A DNA stretch of 64,000 nucleotides from Pseudomonas sp. B21-040. GTDB lineage: Bacteria; Pseudomonadota; Gammaproteobacteria; Pseudomonadales; Pseudomonadaceae. Position numbers and translations under genes: made by a program. A model generated the notes under the pieces. The model saw only the letters and a list, made by a program, of their open reading frames with translations, was not told the origin of the DNA and did no database searches. Location of the stretch: NCBI RefSeq assembly GCF_024748695.1, contig NZ_CP087176.1:4395501-4459500 (forward strand), given 5' to 3'. This document shows positions 53,449 to 62,754 of this stretch, piece after piece. Each line of letters opens with the position of its first letter. Position 1 is the stretch's first letter.

Positions 53449-54849
53449 ATGCACAACGACAAGGAAAGTCTCTACACCCTGACCCTCCTCAAAAGCGGAT
53501 TGCGCCTGCAGGTGTTGCAGTTCAGTGGCGCTGAAGGCCTGAACCAGCCCTATCGGTTCAGCATTGAAATGATCAGCCTGGCACCGGCGATCAACCTCGA
53601 CCGGCTGCTGCAACAACCGGCTTATCTGAACTTGGGCGATCACAGCGGCATTCACGGTATTGTTCACAGCGCCAGCCTTGAACATCGCGGCCCGCATCGC
53701 ATTGGCTATCACCTTGTCCTGGTGCCCTACCTGCAAAACCTCGACCGTCACTGCTCACGTCGGGTGTTCGATCGCCTCAGTGTGCCGGCGATCCTGCATC
53801 GGTTGTTCCAGGAACATGCACTGCCCGAGACCAGCTATCGCCTGGATCTGGCAACCGGGCACTACCCACCCCGACCTTTTTGCATTCAGTACGAAGAGAC
53901 CGACCTGGAACTGCTGCAGCGACTTTGCGAAGAAGAAGGCATCCACTATCACTTCGAACATCGGCACGACGGGCATGTGTTGGTGCTGGCCGATGACACT
54001 CAGAAATTTCCGCAGGAACCGCTGCGGCTGCCCTTCCAGGACACTTCGATTGAGCAGATTTCTGCGCCGGTAATCCATGAGCTGTTCCAGCGTCATGGCG
54101 CGCGCGCCCAACCTGAACGCCGCATTGTCCACAACCTCGGCACTCAGGCAATCGATGACGGCGCGGCCAACCACGCCATTGCAGCCACATCTCCTTCAAC
54201 CGCTCGTCCGTCCCCCGAGCAGGCGCACAGTGAGCAGCTCAGTCGGCGGTTGCTGGAGCGAATGCGCTGCCACCATCAGCAGATTGAAGGCCGATGCAAT
54301 GAATCCGACTTGCGCAGTGGAAGCATCGTACAAGTGACGGGGCATCCACTGGCGGGCTTCAACGATCAGTGGCTGATCACAGAAGTCCGGCACCAGGGAC
54401 AGCAGCCTTCAATCCTTGCCGATCAACGTCCCCGGCGCTACAGCAATCAATTCACCGCGATTCCCTGGTCAACGGAATTCAGGCCCCCGCGCACACAGCC
54501 CCGGCCGAGCATTCCGGGGTATCAGACGGCGCGCGTGCTAGGGCCGATCGGGCAGCCGGCGCAGTTGGATGACCAAGGCCGGATACACATCAGGTTATGG
54601 CCAACGCTCGAAGACGACGGGGACGAATCAGCCGGCCTGTGGCTGCCTGTAGCCCTCACCCTGCCGGACGGCCGGAGGGATCCGCACTGGCTGCCAATCG
54701 CCGGCACCGAGGTGCTCATCAGTTTTCTCGACAGCGACCCGGATCGCCCGGTGTTGTGCGCCACCGCTGGCCGCCCGCCCAAACCGGGTGCCGCTTATCG
54801 ACCACGCAGCGACGGGCGTTTACTGCTCGATTGGCTGATCCGTCGCTAA
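53449..54849 (+). CDS. Short VgrG-like protein of a contractile injection system
   Basis: A protein of about 466 residues. The gp27-like base domain is clear (LQVLQFSGAEGLNQPYRFSI, PFCIQYEETDLELLQRLCEEE), followed by an OB-fold region at about 380-450 (QLDDQGRIHIRLWP, WLPIAGTEVLISFLDSDPDR). It ends right there, without the gp5-type beta-helical spike that gives VgrG its needle. No other type VI genes are nearby, so it is an orphan and possibly non-functional or an adaptor. The start is unsure: ATG 53449 best matches the family N-terminus, ATG 53431 is 18 nt upstream, and the frame remains open further back. Confidence 0.78.
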   Translation: MHNDKESLYTLTLLKSGLRLQVLQFSGAEGLNQPYRFSIEMISLAPAINLDRLLQQPAYLNLGDHSGIHGIVHSASLEHRGPHRIGYHLVLVPYLQNLDRHCSRRVFDRLSVPAILHRLFQEHALPETSYRLDLATGHYPPRPFCIQYEETDLELLQRLCEEEGIHYHFEHRHDGHVLVLADDTQKFPQEPLRLPFQDTSIEQISAPVIHELFQRHGARAQPERRIVHNLGTQAIDDGAANHAIAATSPSTARPSPEQAHSEQLSRRLLERMRCHHQQIEGRCNESDLRSGSIVQVTGHPLAGFNDQWLITEVRHQGQQPSILADQRPRRYSNQFTAIPWSTEFRPPRTQPRPSIPGYQTARVLGPIGQPAQLDDQGRIHIRLWPTLEDDGDESAGLWLPVALTLPDGRRDPHWLPIAGTEVLISFLDSDPDRPVLCATAGRPPKPGAAYRPRSDGRLLLDWLIRR

Positions 54850-54854
54850 AGCCC

Positions 54855-56246
54855 TCAACCCTTGTCCGCTTTGCCGGCCGCCGCCGCCAATTTGGCCAGG
54901 CGCACGTCCAGATGCCGTGGTCGGCGACCGTGATCTTCAGCGCGCTCCTTGCGGCGGATGGCGTTGCGCACCATCAGGGAACCGAGGTAACGGATCGGCT
55001 CCGGCGGGAAGAACCCCAGCGGGCCGTTCACCAATGGCGAACGAGTCCAGGCGTTGTCCAGCCCAAGGACCATCGAGGCAAGAATCTGCCCGCCCATGTG
55101 ACACGGACCAACGCCGCTGCCGGAATACCCGAACCCGTAGAACACATTCCCGCTGGCGCTCATCTGGCCAAAGAACGGCAAACCGGTGACCGAGCGATCC
55201 GACGGACCGTTCCAGGTGGCCTCGACCTTGACCCCGGCAAACGCCGGAAAGAACTCACTCAAGCTGTCCTTCAACAACCCGGCGTACGGTGACGGCTGAT
55301 CGAACACCGGCAGCATTCGCCCGCCGTAGGCAAACGTATTGCCGCCCTTGCCGAGCATGATTCGCCCGTCCGGGGTGTTGTGGTAGTAGTGCACGAAAAT
55401 CCGCGAATCGAGGACGGTGACACCGCTGGTCAGGCCGATTTCATTGAGCAGATCAGGCCGCGGTTCAGTGATCAACATGTCGCTGGAAACAATCGCCACG
55501 CTGCGTTCGAACTGCGGGAACGCCCGGGCCATCCACGCGTTCATCGCCAGCACTACCCGATCCGCGCAGACCGTTCCTTTCGGCGTTTCCACCCCTGCCG
55601 GCGTGCCCTCCTCCAGCCCGGTCATCGCGGTGTTTTCGTGAATTCTCACGCCCAATTGCAACGCCACCCGGCGCAAGCCGCGCACCAGTTTGCCCGGCTG
55701 CACACTGGCGGCGGCCGGCGAAAACCAGCCCTCCAAGTGCTTTCGGGAACCGGCCATGCGTTGCACGTCGGCGACCGGCCGTTGGGTGAACGAGTTGATG
55801 CCGTTGCGCGCCAGCGCGGCAATCACCGCATCGGTCGAGCCGCACTGGGCGTGATTGGTCGCGGTATAGAGCGTGCCATCGAGGCGGAAATCGGCGTCCA
55901 CGCCGTACTGCTCGCAGAAGGTGCCAATCGCGTAAATGCTGCGCTCGGATTCCTTGACCAGGCGCACCGCCTCTTCGACGCCAAACAACCGCTCCAGCGT
56001 GAAGTACTTGGCCGACCACGACAACGCACAACCGCCGTTGCGGCCACTGGCGCCGGCACCGCAAATGTCCGCTTCGATCAGCACCACATCGAGTTCCGGG
56101 TTCTGCTCCTTGAGCATGATCGCAGTCCACAACCCGGTGTAGCCGCCACCGACAATGCACACATCCGCGCGGGTGTTGCCCTCCAGCGCCGGGCAGGTGT
56201 CGGACGTATCAGCCTTTAAGGCTTGGTCCAGCCAAAAGGGTCTCAT
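54855..56246 (-). CDS. FAD-dependent amine oxidoreductase (DAO family) of the aminophosphonate locus
   Basis: A 463-residue flavoenzyme with an N-terminal dinucleotide-binding motif (VCIVGGGYTGLWTA, about residues 29-42), then GASGRNGG and a C-terminal GFGYSGSGVG. It belongs to the DadA/glycine-oxidase-like fold, which oxidises amines to aldehydes or imines. Its operon mate is a GlpT-like carrier, and phnW-phnX lie 3.6 kb away. FAD oxidases recurring in phosphonate clusters (PbfD type) convert N-alkylated or free aminoethylphosphonate to phosphonoacetaldehyde, the substrate of PhnX; I infer a similar role. It ends 5 bp from the converging vgrG-like gene. Confidence 0.78.
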   Translation of the reverse strand: MRPFWLDQALKADTSDTCPALEGNTRADVCIVGGGYTGLWTAIMLKEQNPELDVVLIEADICGAGASGRNGGCALSWSAKYFTLERLFGVEEAVRLVKESERSIYAIGTFCEQYGVDADFRLDGTLYTATNHAQCGSTDAVIAALARNGINSFTQRPVADVQRMAGSRKHLEGWFSPAAASVQPGKLVRGLRRVALQLGVRIHENTAMTGLEEGTPAGVETPKGTVCADRVVLAMNAWMARAFPQFERSVAIVSSDMLITEPRPDLLNEIGLTSGVTVLDSRIFVHYYHNTPDGRIMLGKGGNTFAYGGRMLPVFDQPSPYAGLLKDSLSEFFPAFAGVKVEATWNGPSDRSVTGLPFFGQMSASGNVFYGFGYSGSGVGPCHMGGQILASMVLGLDNAWTRSPLVNGPLGFFPPEPIRYLGSLMVRNAIRRKERAEDHGRRPRHLDVRLAKLAAAAGKADKG

Positions 56247-56315
56247 GGGAAAATCTCCAGTCAGATACCCACACGCAAGCCTGCCGCCAGCGCAGCAGGC
56301 TGCAAGGGACAGGGT

Positions 56316-57641
56316 TCAGGTACGCAGGGGTTTGATGGCCATCGCCCGATTGGGCACGAACGGGTAATTGGCACGCAGGCCAGCCGGGCGGCTGTTCCAG
56401 TGGGGGATCAACACCAGGGCCGAGAACAACGCGCAGCCGGCGAAGACAATGAACACCGTGACCGAGTCGAAGTAACCTGGCAGCAACCCACCGAGAATTG
56501 CCCCGACCGAACCGCAACCGTTGACGAAACCTGCCGCCGTCGCGCCTGCCTTGGCGGTGCCGAAATCAATCGCCGCCGCGCCGCTGATCATCGAGTCCGG
56601 CCCGTACAGGGTCAGGCCCATGACAAACAGCAAGGCCACCACCAGCAAGACACTGCCGGTATGCAGGGCGCCCATGAACAAGGCGAGAGACACGGTCAGC
56701 GCCAACAGACTGATCACGCAGGCCGGCATGCGGCGAGCGCCGAACAGTTTGTCCGAGGCCAGCCCCAGCAGAATCGGCCCGAGCAATCCGGCCAGTTCGA
56801 ACGCAGTCGGAATTATCGCCGCGCCGACCTTGCCCACCGTCGGCATCTGTTCGAAAACGATCACCGGGCCCCACAACAGAATGGCGTAACGCGCCGGTTT
56901 CAGCAGAAAGTACGCCAGACCCAACACCAGCACCGTGCGGTTGCGCAGGATTTCCTTCAGGGGTTGCAGAACGCTGATCCTGCTTTGGGCGTCAGCCTCT
57001 TCAGCCGTCAACTCAGGTTCGATGTCCACCGCCGGCAGACCGACGTCTTGCGGTTTGTTGCGTTGAAAAATAAAAAACAGCACGGCGACCAGCCCAACCA
57101 CCGCCGCACTGGAAATGAACGCCGCATGCCAGGTGCCGATGAGCGTGTAGGCCCACCAACCGGCAAACGGCGAGGCCACCAACCCGCCAAAGGCGTAGCA
57201 GGAGCTCCACAACCCAAGCACCCTTCCGCGCTGCTGTGCAGGGAAGAAACTGCCGATGTTCTTGCACAGCCCCGACCAACCGGTGGACTGCGCCAGGCCT
57301 TGAATCAACATGCAGGTGGCGAAGATCGGCAGTGTCGCGAAGCTGCCCATCACCAGCGCAGCCGCCGCCGAAATCAGTAACCCGCCAAGCACCACGACCC
57401 GGGGACCAAAGCGGTCGGCAAGCAGGCCCCAGGTGAATTGCCCGAGGGCATACGCCGCCAGGTAGATCGCGTCGAGGTTGGCCATGGCCATTTTGTCGAG
57501 CATGAAGGTGGGGTCTTCGGCGATCCCCAGTTTTGCCACGGAAAACGCTTTGCGGGTGAAGTAGAAAGCAGCGTAGGCGAGCCAGGTGATCGCGAAGATC
57601 TGCACGCGCCAACGCTTGATGGTGCCGATGTGATTATTCAT
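56316..57641 (-). CDS. MFS transporter, organophosphate:phosphate antiporter type
   Basis: A 441-residue carrier with 12 predicted spans and the GlpT/UhpT-family layout (FYFTRKAFSVAK near the first span; LGQFTWGLLADRFGPR motif A). Members carry phosphate esters or phosphonates, and the setting suggests import of an aminophosphonate. It lies 69 nt upstream of the FAD oxidase gene in the same operon, divergent from a LysR gene. ATG 57639-57641 is chosen; the open frame extends 75 nt further back. Confidence 0.85.
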   Translation of the reverse strand: MNNHIGTIKRWRVQIFAITWLAYAAFYFTRKAFSVAKLGIAEDPTFMLDKMAMANLDAIYLAAYALGQFTWGLLADRFGPRVVVLGGLLISAAAALVMGSFATLPIFATCMLIQGLAQSTGWSGLCKNIGSFFPAQQRGRVLGLWSSCYAFGGLVASPFAGWWAYTLIGTWHAAFISSAAVVGLVAVLFFIFQRNKPQDVGLPAVDIEPELTAEEADAQSRISVLQPLKEILRNRTVLVLGLAYFLLKPARYAILLWGPVIVFEQMPTVGKVGAAIIPTAFELAGLLGPILLGLASDKLFGARRMPACVISLLALTVSLALFMGALHTGSVLLVVALLFVMGLTLYGPDSMISGAAAIDFGTAKAGATAAGFVNGCGSVGAILGGLLPGYFDSVTVFIVFAGCALFSALVLIPHWNSRPAGLRANYPFVPNRAMAIKPLRT

Positions 57642-57855
57642 TGTGGTTCTGACCTCAGGGTGTGAGTGTGCCGGCAGAATTTGGAAGAAAACGCCTGTGT
57701 TTTTATTGTTGAGCACTGCGGTATCGCGGATTCCCTGTAGCGATACCGGTCAGATGAGTCCTGCTGTTACACGCACAGGCTCATGGCCACCGATGCTGAT
57801 CGACTGAGCAGTCACGGGGTTGAAACGGATAGAAACAATTACTGAATAATAAGTG

Positions 57856-57865
57856 AAATCGATTT
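57856..57865. promoter_or_regulatory. Palindrome in the MFS/lysR divergent promoter
   Basis: AAATCGATTT, a perfect 10-bp palindrome in an A/T-rich patch 45 bp before the LysR start; a candidate LysR site. An AATAATAA (57845-57852) just to its left is a possible Crc/Hfq motif if transcribed. Confidence 0.4.
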
Positions 57866-57909
57866 ATCGTATTTCCAAAATAAGCTCAGCTTGTTACTGG
57901 AGGTTTTCG

Positions 57910-58782
57910 ATGTCGGTTTCCCACGCCCAGCTCAAAGCCTTCCACGCCGTGGCCGTCCACGGAAGCTTTACCAAAGCCGCCGAACGGCTCTTTCTCACAC
58001 AACCGGCCATTTCCGACCAGGTGCGCAAACTTGAAGAGCGATTTGCTGTGTTGCTGTTCCACCGCAACAAACGCTCGGTGCGCCTGACCGACCTGGGCGA
58101 ACGCTTGTTGAGCATCACCCAGCGGTTGTTCGTCATTGAAGCCGAGGCGCAGGAGTTGCTTCACGACTCCCAGGCGTTGAAGACCGGCAGCCTGATCCTC
58201 GCGGTGGATGCGCCGGTGCATGTGCTGCCGCAGATCGCAAGGTTTTGCGAACGCTTCCCCGGCATCAGCGTAAAGATTGAAACCGGCAATACCGATGAGT
58301 CGCTGTTTCGCCTGTTCAACTATCAGGCCGACCTGGCGCTGCTGGGTCGGGATGTCAGTGATGAGCGGCTGATCTCGTTGCCCCTGCGCAATGACCCGAT
58401 GGTGGCGTTTGTCTCACGCAATCACCCGTGGGCCGATCGCGAGTCGATTTGCCTCGCGGACCTGGACGACACACCGTTGGTGCTACGGGAAATCGGCTCG
58501 GTGACCCGCCAGACACTGGAAGAGGAAATGGCCCGCGCCGGGTACCGCATTCGCCCGGCGATTCAGGTTGAAGGCCGCGAAGCGGCGCGCGAAGCGGTGG
58601 TCGTGGGGATTGGGGTTGGCGTGGTGTCGGCCGCCGAGTTCGGTGCCGACTCAAGGGTTTGCGCGTTGCCGATTACCGATTGCACGCGGCGTCTGACGGA
58701 GACGCTGGTGTGCTTGCGCGAGCAGAGTTCGCGACGGGTCGTGGCGACGTTTCTGGAGATGGTTCGCGAGAGTCTGGTGTAG
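57910..58782 (+). CDS. LysR-family regulator divergent from the phosphonate carrier operon
   Basis: A 290-residue LysR protein: helix-turn-helix SFTKAAERLFLTQPAISDQV (about residues 18-37) and a substrate-binding domain. It resembles the second LysR at 58902 closely in layout, suggesting duplication. Position suggests it controls the MFS/FAD-oxidase operon. ATG 57910 follows an AGGT site at 57901-57904. Confidence 0.86.
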   Translation: MSVSHAQLKAFHAVAVHGSFTKAAERLFLTQPAISDQVRKLEERFAVLLFHRNKRSVRLTDLGERLLSITQRLFVIEAEAQELLHDSQALKTGSLILAVDAPVHVLPQIARFCERFPGISVKIETGNTDESLFRLFNYQADLALLGRDVSDERLISLPLRNDPMVAFVSRNHPWADRESICLADLDDTPLVLREIGSVTRQTLEEEMARAGYRIRPAIQVEGREAAREAVVVGIGVGVVSAAEFGADSRVCALPITDCTRRLTETLVCLREQSSRRVVATFLEMVRESLV

Positions 58783-58795
58783 GCAGGTCAGGCCC

Positions 58796-58890
58796 CATCG
58801 CGGGCAAGCCCGGCTCCCACAGGGATTTGAGTCGATCACAGAAGCCGATTCCACCGCGCATCCTGTGGGAGCGGGCTTGCCCGCGATAGC
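58796..58890. repeat. REPIN between the two LysR genes
   Basis: Inverted REP copies about 45 bp apart in the gap between the converging regulators. Confidence 0.85.
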
Positions 58891-58901
58891 CGCGCCGCGG
58901 T

Positions 58902-59762
58902 CTAACTGACAGGCGCCAACCCGAAAAACGCCTGAATCAAGCGCAAATCCCGCCGCCGCTCCATGCACCCGATCATGTGCCGGTTCACCAGCCCCTCGCC
59001 GATGATCGGCACTGCCGCCACCCGTGGGTCATGGCTGACTTCCACCGACGACACCACACCGACCCCCAACTCGGCGGCCACGGCTTCGGTCACCGCTTCA
59101 CGACTGTCCAGCTCCAGCAACACCCGTGGATTGACCTTCGCCGTCGCACACGCGTCATCGAACGTGCGTCGCGTAATCGAACTCGGCTCACGCAACACCA
59201 TGATCACCTGATCCAGCTCCTTGAGCTTGACGCTGGGTGCCTTGGACCACGGATGATTTTGCGGCACCAACGCGCAAATTCGCGATTCATTCAACGCTTG
59301 CAAATGCAGGCCTTTGCGCGGTTCAACCTCGGTCAGTACTGCCACGTCGGCATGCTCGGACAATAACGCCGCCAGGGTTTCCTGAGCATTGCCCAGCCGC
59401 AGGTTCACGGTGATCCCCGGATAGCGTGCGCGCAGACTGGCCAGCATCGGCATCACCATGTGCGGGCCGTCCGCTGCCACTTCCAGGCGCCCGGTCAGCA
59501 ACTGCCGATTCGCTTCGAGCATCACTTGCGCCTCTTCCGCCAGGCCGAACATGGCCCGGGTGATCGCCGCCAGTTTGGTGCCCTCCTCCGTCAGTTCCAC
59601 TCGACGAGCGGTACGTCGCAACAAGGTGATCTGGTAATGCTCCTCCAGGGCCTTGATGTGCCCGGTCACCGCCGGCTGACTGATGAACAACCGCGCGGCA
59701 GCACGGGTGAAGCTGCCTTCACGGGCCACCGCATCAAAGGCCCGAAGCTGGAACAGGTTCAT
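58902..59762 (-). CDS. LysR-family regulator divergent from phnW
   Basis: A 286-residue LysR protein (helix-turn-helix SFTRAAARLFISQPAVTGHI, about residues 17-36). Adjacent divergent placement and a 12-bp palindrome in the shared promoter indicate that it regulates phnWX, presumably in response to 2-aminoethylphosphonate or phosphonoacetaldehyde. Confidence 0.88.
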   Translation of the reverse strand: MNLFQLRAFDAVAREGSFTRAAARLFISQPAVTGHIKALEEHYQITLLRRTARRVELTEEGTKLAAITRAMFGLAEEAQVMLEANRQLLTGRLEVAADGPHMVMPMLASLRARYPGITVNLRLGNAQETLAALLSEHADVAVLTEVEPRKGLHLQALNESRICALVPQNHPWSKAPSVKLKELDQVIMVLREPSSITRRTFDDACATAKVNPRVLLELDSREAVTEAVAAELGVGVVSSVEVSHDPRVAAVPIIGEGLVNRHMIGCMERRRDLRLIQAFFGLAPVS

Positions 59763-59818
59763 GAATAACTCTCACTGATGGCTGGCATAACAACAAACAA
59801 TTTGATTGATACAACCGC

Positions 59819-59830
59819 AAATTGCAATTT
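59819..59830. promoter_or_regulatory. Palindrome in the lysR/phnW divergent promoter
   Basis: AAATTGCAATTT, a perfect 12-bp palindrome 41 bp before phnW; a candidate LysR operator. AACAACAA at 59789-59796 upstream is a possible Crc/Hfq motif if the phnW transcript starts before it. Confidence 0.5.
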
Positions 59831-59871
59831 ATGTCCCGTAGCTTCATCCCATCGAATGCGAGGACACGAGA

Positions 59872-60981
59872 ATGAGTACTGCCGAACCCATCCTGCTCAC
59901 CCCCGGCCCACTGACCACATCGGCCCGCACCCGTCAGGCGATGATGGTCGACTGGGGTTCATGGGATGACCGCTTCAATCAACTGACCGCCAGCCTGTGT
60001 GAACAACTGCTGGCAATCATCAACGGCGGCGACAGCCACCATTGCGTGCCCCTGCAAGGCAGCGGCACCTTTGCTGTCGAGGCCGCGATCGGCACGCTGG
60101 TGCCTCGTGACGGCAAGGTGCTGGTGCTGATCAACGGCGCCTACGGCAAACGCCTGGCGAAAATCTGCGAAGTGCTCGGCCGCGCCTTCAGCACCTTCGA
60201 AACCGCTGAAGACGAACCCACCACCGCCGCCGACGTCGACCGCCTGCTGCACGCCGACACCAGCATTACGCACGTCGCCCTGATTCACTGCGAAACCAGC
60301 ACTGGCATCCTCAACCCGCTGCCGGAAATCGCCCACGTCATTGCGCAACACGGCAAACGCCTGATCATCGACGCCATGAGTTCGTTCGGCGCCCTGCCGG
60401 TTGACGCCCAACAGGTGCCATTCGATGCGCTGATCGCCGCTTCAGGCAAATGCCTGGAAGGCGTGCCGGGCATGGGTTTTGTCTTCGCCCGCAAAGAGTC
60501 CCTGGCCAACGCCGCCGGCAACTCGCACTCGCTGGCGATGGACCTTTACGACCAGCACACCTACATGGCCAAGACCGGTCAATGGCGCTTCACCCCGCCG
60601 ACCCACGTGGTCGCGGCGCTGCACGAAGCGTTGCTGCAATACAACGAAGAAGGTGGCTTACCGGCGCGGCATCAACGCTACGCCAACAACTGCCAGGTGC
60701 TGCTCGATGACATGGCGAAGCTGGGGCTGCGCAGTTTTCTGCCCGCCGCGATCCAGGCACCGATCATCGTCACGTTCCACGCACCGAAAGATCCGCGCTA
60801 CCAGTTCAAGGAATTCTACGAACGGGTCAAGGCCAAGGGTTTCATCCTCTACCCGGGCAAATTGACCCAGGTTGAAACCTTCCGCGTCGGCTGCATCGGC
60901 CACGTCAACCAGGCCGAGATGCACGCGGCCGTGGCGGCCGTCGCCGAAGTGCTGCGCGAGATGGAAGTCCTCGAAATCTGA
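59872..60981 (+). CDS. phnW: 2-aminoethylphosphonate--pyruvate transaminase
   Basis: A 369-residue class V PLP aminotransferase moving the amino group of 2-aminoethylphosphonate to pyruvate, giving phosphonoacetaldehyde and alanine. The N-terminal [10 protein letters not shown], the PLP aspartate in IIDAMSSFG and the PLP lysine in [12 protein letters not shown] are all present. A GAGGA ribosome site precedes ATG 59872. phnX follows, separated by a 147-bp inverted repeat. Confidence 0.95.
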   Translation: MSTAEPILLTPGPLTTSARTRQAMMVDWGSWDDRFNQLTASLCEQLLAIINGGDSHHCVPLQGSGTFAVEAAIGTLVPRDGKVLVLINGAYGKRLAKICEVLGRAFSTFETAEDEPTTAADVDRLLHADTSITHVALIHCETSTGILNPLPEIAHVIAQHGKRLIIDAMSSFGALPVDAQQVPFDALIAASGKCLEGVPGMGFVFARKESLANAAGNSHSLAMDLYDQHTYMAKTGQWRFTPPTHVVAALHEALLQYNEEGGLPARHQRYANNCQVLLDDMAKLGLRSFLPAAIQAPIIVTFHAPKDPRYQFKEFYERVKAKGFILYPGKLTQVETFRVGCIGHVNQAEMHAAVAAVAEVLREMEVLEI

Positions 60982-60993
60982 TTCAAAGGCATC

Positions 60994-61140
60994 TGTAGCA
61001 GCTGCCGAGCCTGCGAGGCTGCGTTCGGCTGCGAAGCAGTCGTAAACCCATTACACAGGGTTTACCTGATAGACCGCAGCGCCCGAATTCACGACTGCTT
61101 CGCAGCCGAACGCAGCCTCGCAAGCTCGGCAGCTGCTACA
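60994..61140. repeat. Long inverted repeat, TGTAGCAGCTG family, copy 3, between phnW and phnX
   Basis: Arms TGTAGCAGCTGCCGAG and CTCGGCAGCTGCTACA enclose inner matching blocks (GCGTTCGGCTGCGAAGCAGT and complement). A hairpin this strong within a probable operon may lower phnX expression or stabilise phnW mRNA. Confidence 0.8.
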
Positions 61141-61178
61141 TAGATTTGCTCATCATTCCAACAGACAGGATTTGAGAC

Positions 61179-62006
61179 ATGAACTACGCAAACCCAACCA
61201 AGCTGCAAGCCGCCATCCTCGACTGGGCCGGCACCGTCGTAGACTTCGGCTCTTTCGCGCCTACCCAGATTTTTGTCGAAGCCTTCGCCGAATTCGACGT
61301 CCAGGTTTCCATCGAAGAAGCCCGTGGACCGATGGGCATGGGCAAGTGGGACCACATCCGCACCCTGTGCGATCAGCCGCAAGTCGCGGAGCGTTATCGC
61401 GCCGTGTTCGGCCGCACGCCAACCGACGATGACGTCACCGCCATCTACCAACGCTTCATGCCGCTGCAGATCGAAAAAATCGCCGAGCACTCGGCGTTGA
61501 TTCCAGGCGCCCTGGACACCATCGCCAACCTGCGCCAGCAAGGGATCAAGATCGGTTCCTGCTCCGGTTACCCGAAACAGGTCATGGACAAAGTGGTCGA
61601 GCTGGCGGCCACCAATGGTTACGTCGCCGATCACGTGGTGGCCACTGACGAAGTGCCCAACGGCCGCCCTTGGCCGGCTCAAGCCCTGGCCAACGTGATT
61701 GCGCTGGGCATCGACGATGTCGCAGCTTGCGTGAAGATCGACGACACCGTGCCGGGCATTCTCGAAGGTCGCCGCGCCGGCATGTGGACCGTGGCGCTGA
61801 TCTGCTCGGGCAACGCGCTGGGCCTGGACTACGAAGGCTACCGCGCCTTGGGCAGCGATAAACTGGACAGCGAACGCAAGCGCATCCATGCCATGTTCGA
61901 AGACTCGCGCCCGCACTACATGATCGACACCATCACCGATTTGCCAGAAGTCATCGCCGACATCAACAAGCGTCTGGCCAAGGGTGAAATGCCGCAAAAC
62001 AGCTGA
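61179..62006 (+). CDS. phnX: Phosphonoacetaldehyde hydrolase
   Basis: A 275-residue HAD-superfamily phosphonatase that splits phosphonoacetaldehyde to acetaldehyde and phosphate. The nucleophile Asp is in [11 protein letters not shown], the Schiff-base lysine is in [11 protein letters not shown] (near residue 54), and the metal-binding end KIDDTVPGI is present. It completes the 2-aminoethylphosphonate pathway with PhnW. Confidence 0.95.
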   Translation: MNYANPTKLQAAILDWAGTVVDFGSFAPTQIFVEAFAEFDVQVSIEEARGPMGMGKWDHIRTLCDQPQVAERYRAVFGRTPTDDDVTAIYQRFMPLQIEKIAEHSALIPGALDTIANLRQQGIKIGSCSGYPKQVMDKVVELAATNGYVADHVVATDEVPNGRPWPAQALANVIALGIDDVAACVKIDDTVPGILEGRRAGMWTVALICSGNALGLDYEGYRALGSDKLDSERKRIHAMFEDSRPHYMIDTITDLPEVIADINKRLAKGEMPQNS

Positions 62007-62028
62007 TGTTGAAATTTTGCCGCTGATC

Positions 62029-62065
62029 AAAGCGCCAGTTCTTCGCGGAACGGGCGCTTTTTTTT
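62029..62065 (+). terminator. Terminator after phnX
   Basis: Stem AAAGCGCC/GGCGCTTT (62029-62036 with 62053-62060), inner pairing GTTC/GAAC, then eight T in a row from the end of the stem. Confidence 0.85.
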
Positions 62066-62194
62066 GGCCAATCACTTGATCCAGAGCGTTGCAACGACAA
62101 ATAGCCGCAGGCAAATCCATCAAAGCGGATTACAGTAAAGGAACACCGTCGAACAAGAACGGTGGCTTTAGACCAGACCTGTGAGGAACACCGT

Positions 62195-62743
62195 ATGCCC
62201 TGGAAGAATTCCGAATCACGCTACAGCACGGTATCGATCACGCTGCATTGGTTGATGCTGGTCTTGCTGGCGCTGGTTTACGCCTCTATCGAGTTTCGCG
62301 GGATCTTTCCCAAAGGCAGTGGCGGCCGGACCCTGATCGTCGAATCACACTTCATGCTCGGCCTGACCGTGTTCGTGTTGGTGTGGCTGCGGCTGTTCGC
62401 TCGCAGCTTCGGCCCGGCGCCGCAGATCTTCCCCGCCTCGCCTCACTGGCAAACCACGCTGGCCAAGCTGATGCACTGGGCGCTGTACATTTTCATGATC
62501 GCCATGCCGATTCTGGGATGGCTGGTGACCAGCGCCAAGGGCAATCAAGTGATGTTTTACGGTTTTGATCTGCCGTTGCTGGTCGCCGAAAACAAGGAAT
62601 TCGCCAAAGAACTCCAGGGCTGGCACGAGCTCGGTGGCACTATCGGCTACTGGCTGATTGGCCTGCACGCGGTAGCCGGGATTTATCACCATTACGTGGT
62701 GCGGGATAACACCTTGCTGCGCATGATGCCCAAGCGCAACTGA
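62195..62743 (+). CDS. Cytochrome b561-type membrane protein (second copy)
   Basis: A 182-residue four-helix cytochrome b561 with haem histidines expected in SITLHWLML, VESHFMLGL, KLMHWALYI and GLHAVAGIYHHY. It is distinct from the copy at 42750: it has its own ribosome site (GAGGAACACC), no catalase partner and no evident operon. Family members move electrons from quinol or superoxide in the inner membrane. Confidence 0.88.
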   Translation: MPWKNSESRYSTVSITLHWLMLVLLALVYASIEFRGIFPKGSGGRTLIVESHFMLGLTVFVLVWLRLFARSFGPAPQIFPASPHWQTTLAKLMHWALYIFMIAMPILGWLVTSAKGNQVMFYGFDLPLLVAENKEFAKELQGWHELGGTIGYWLIGLHAVAGIYHHYVVRDNTLLRMMPKRN

Positions 62744-62754
62744 ACGCAGCCCTG

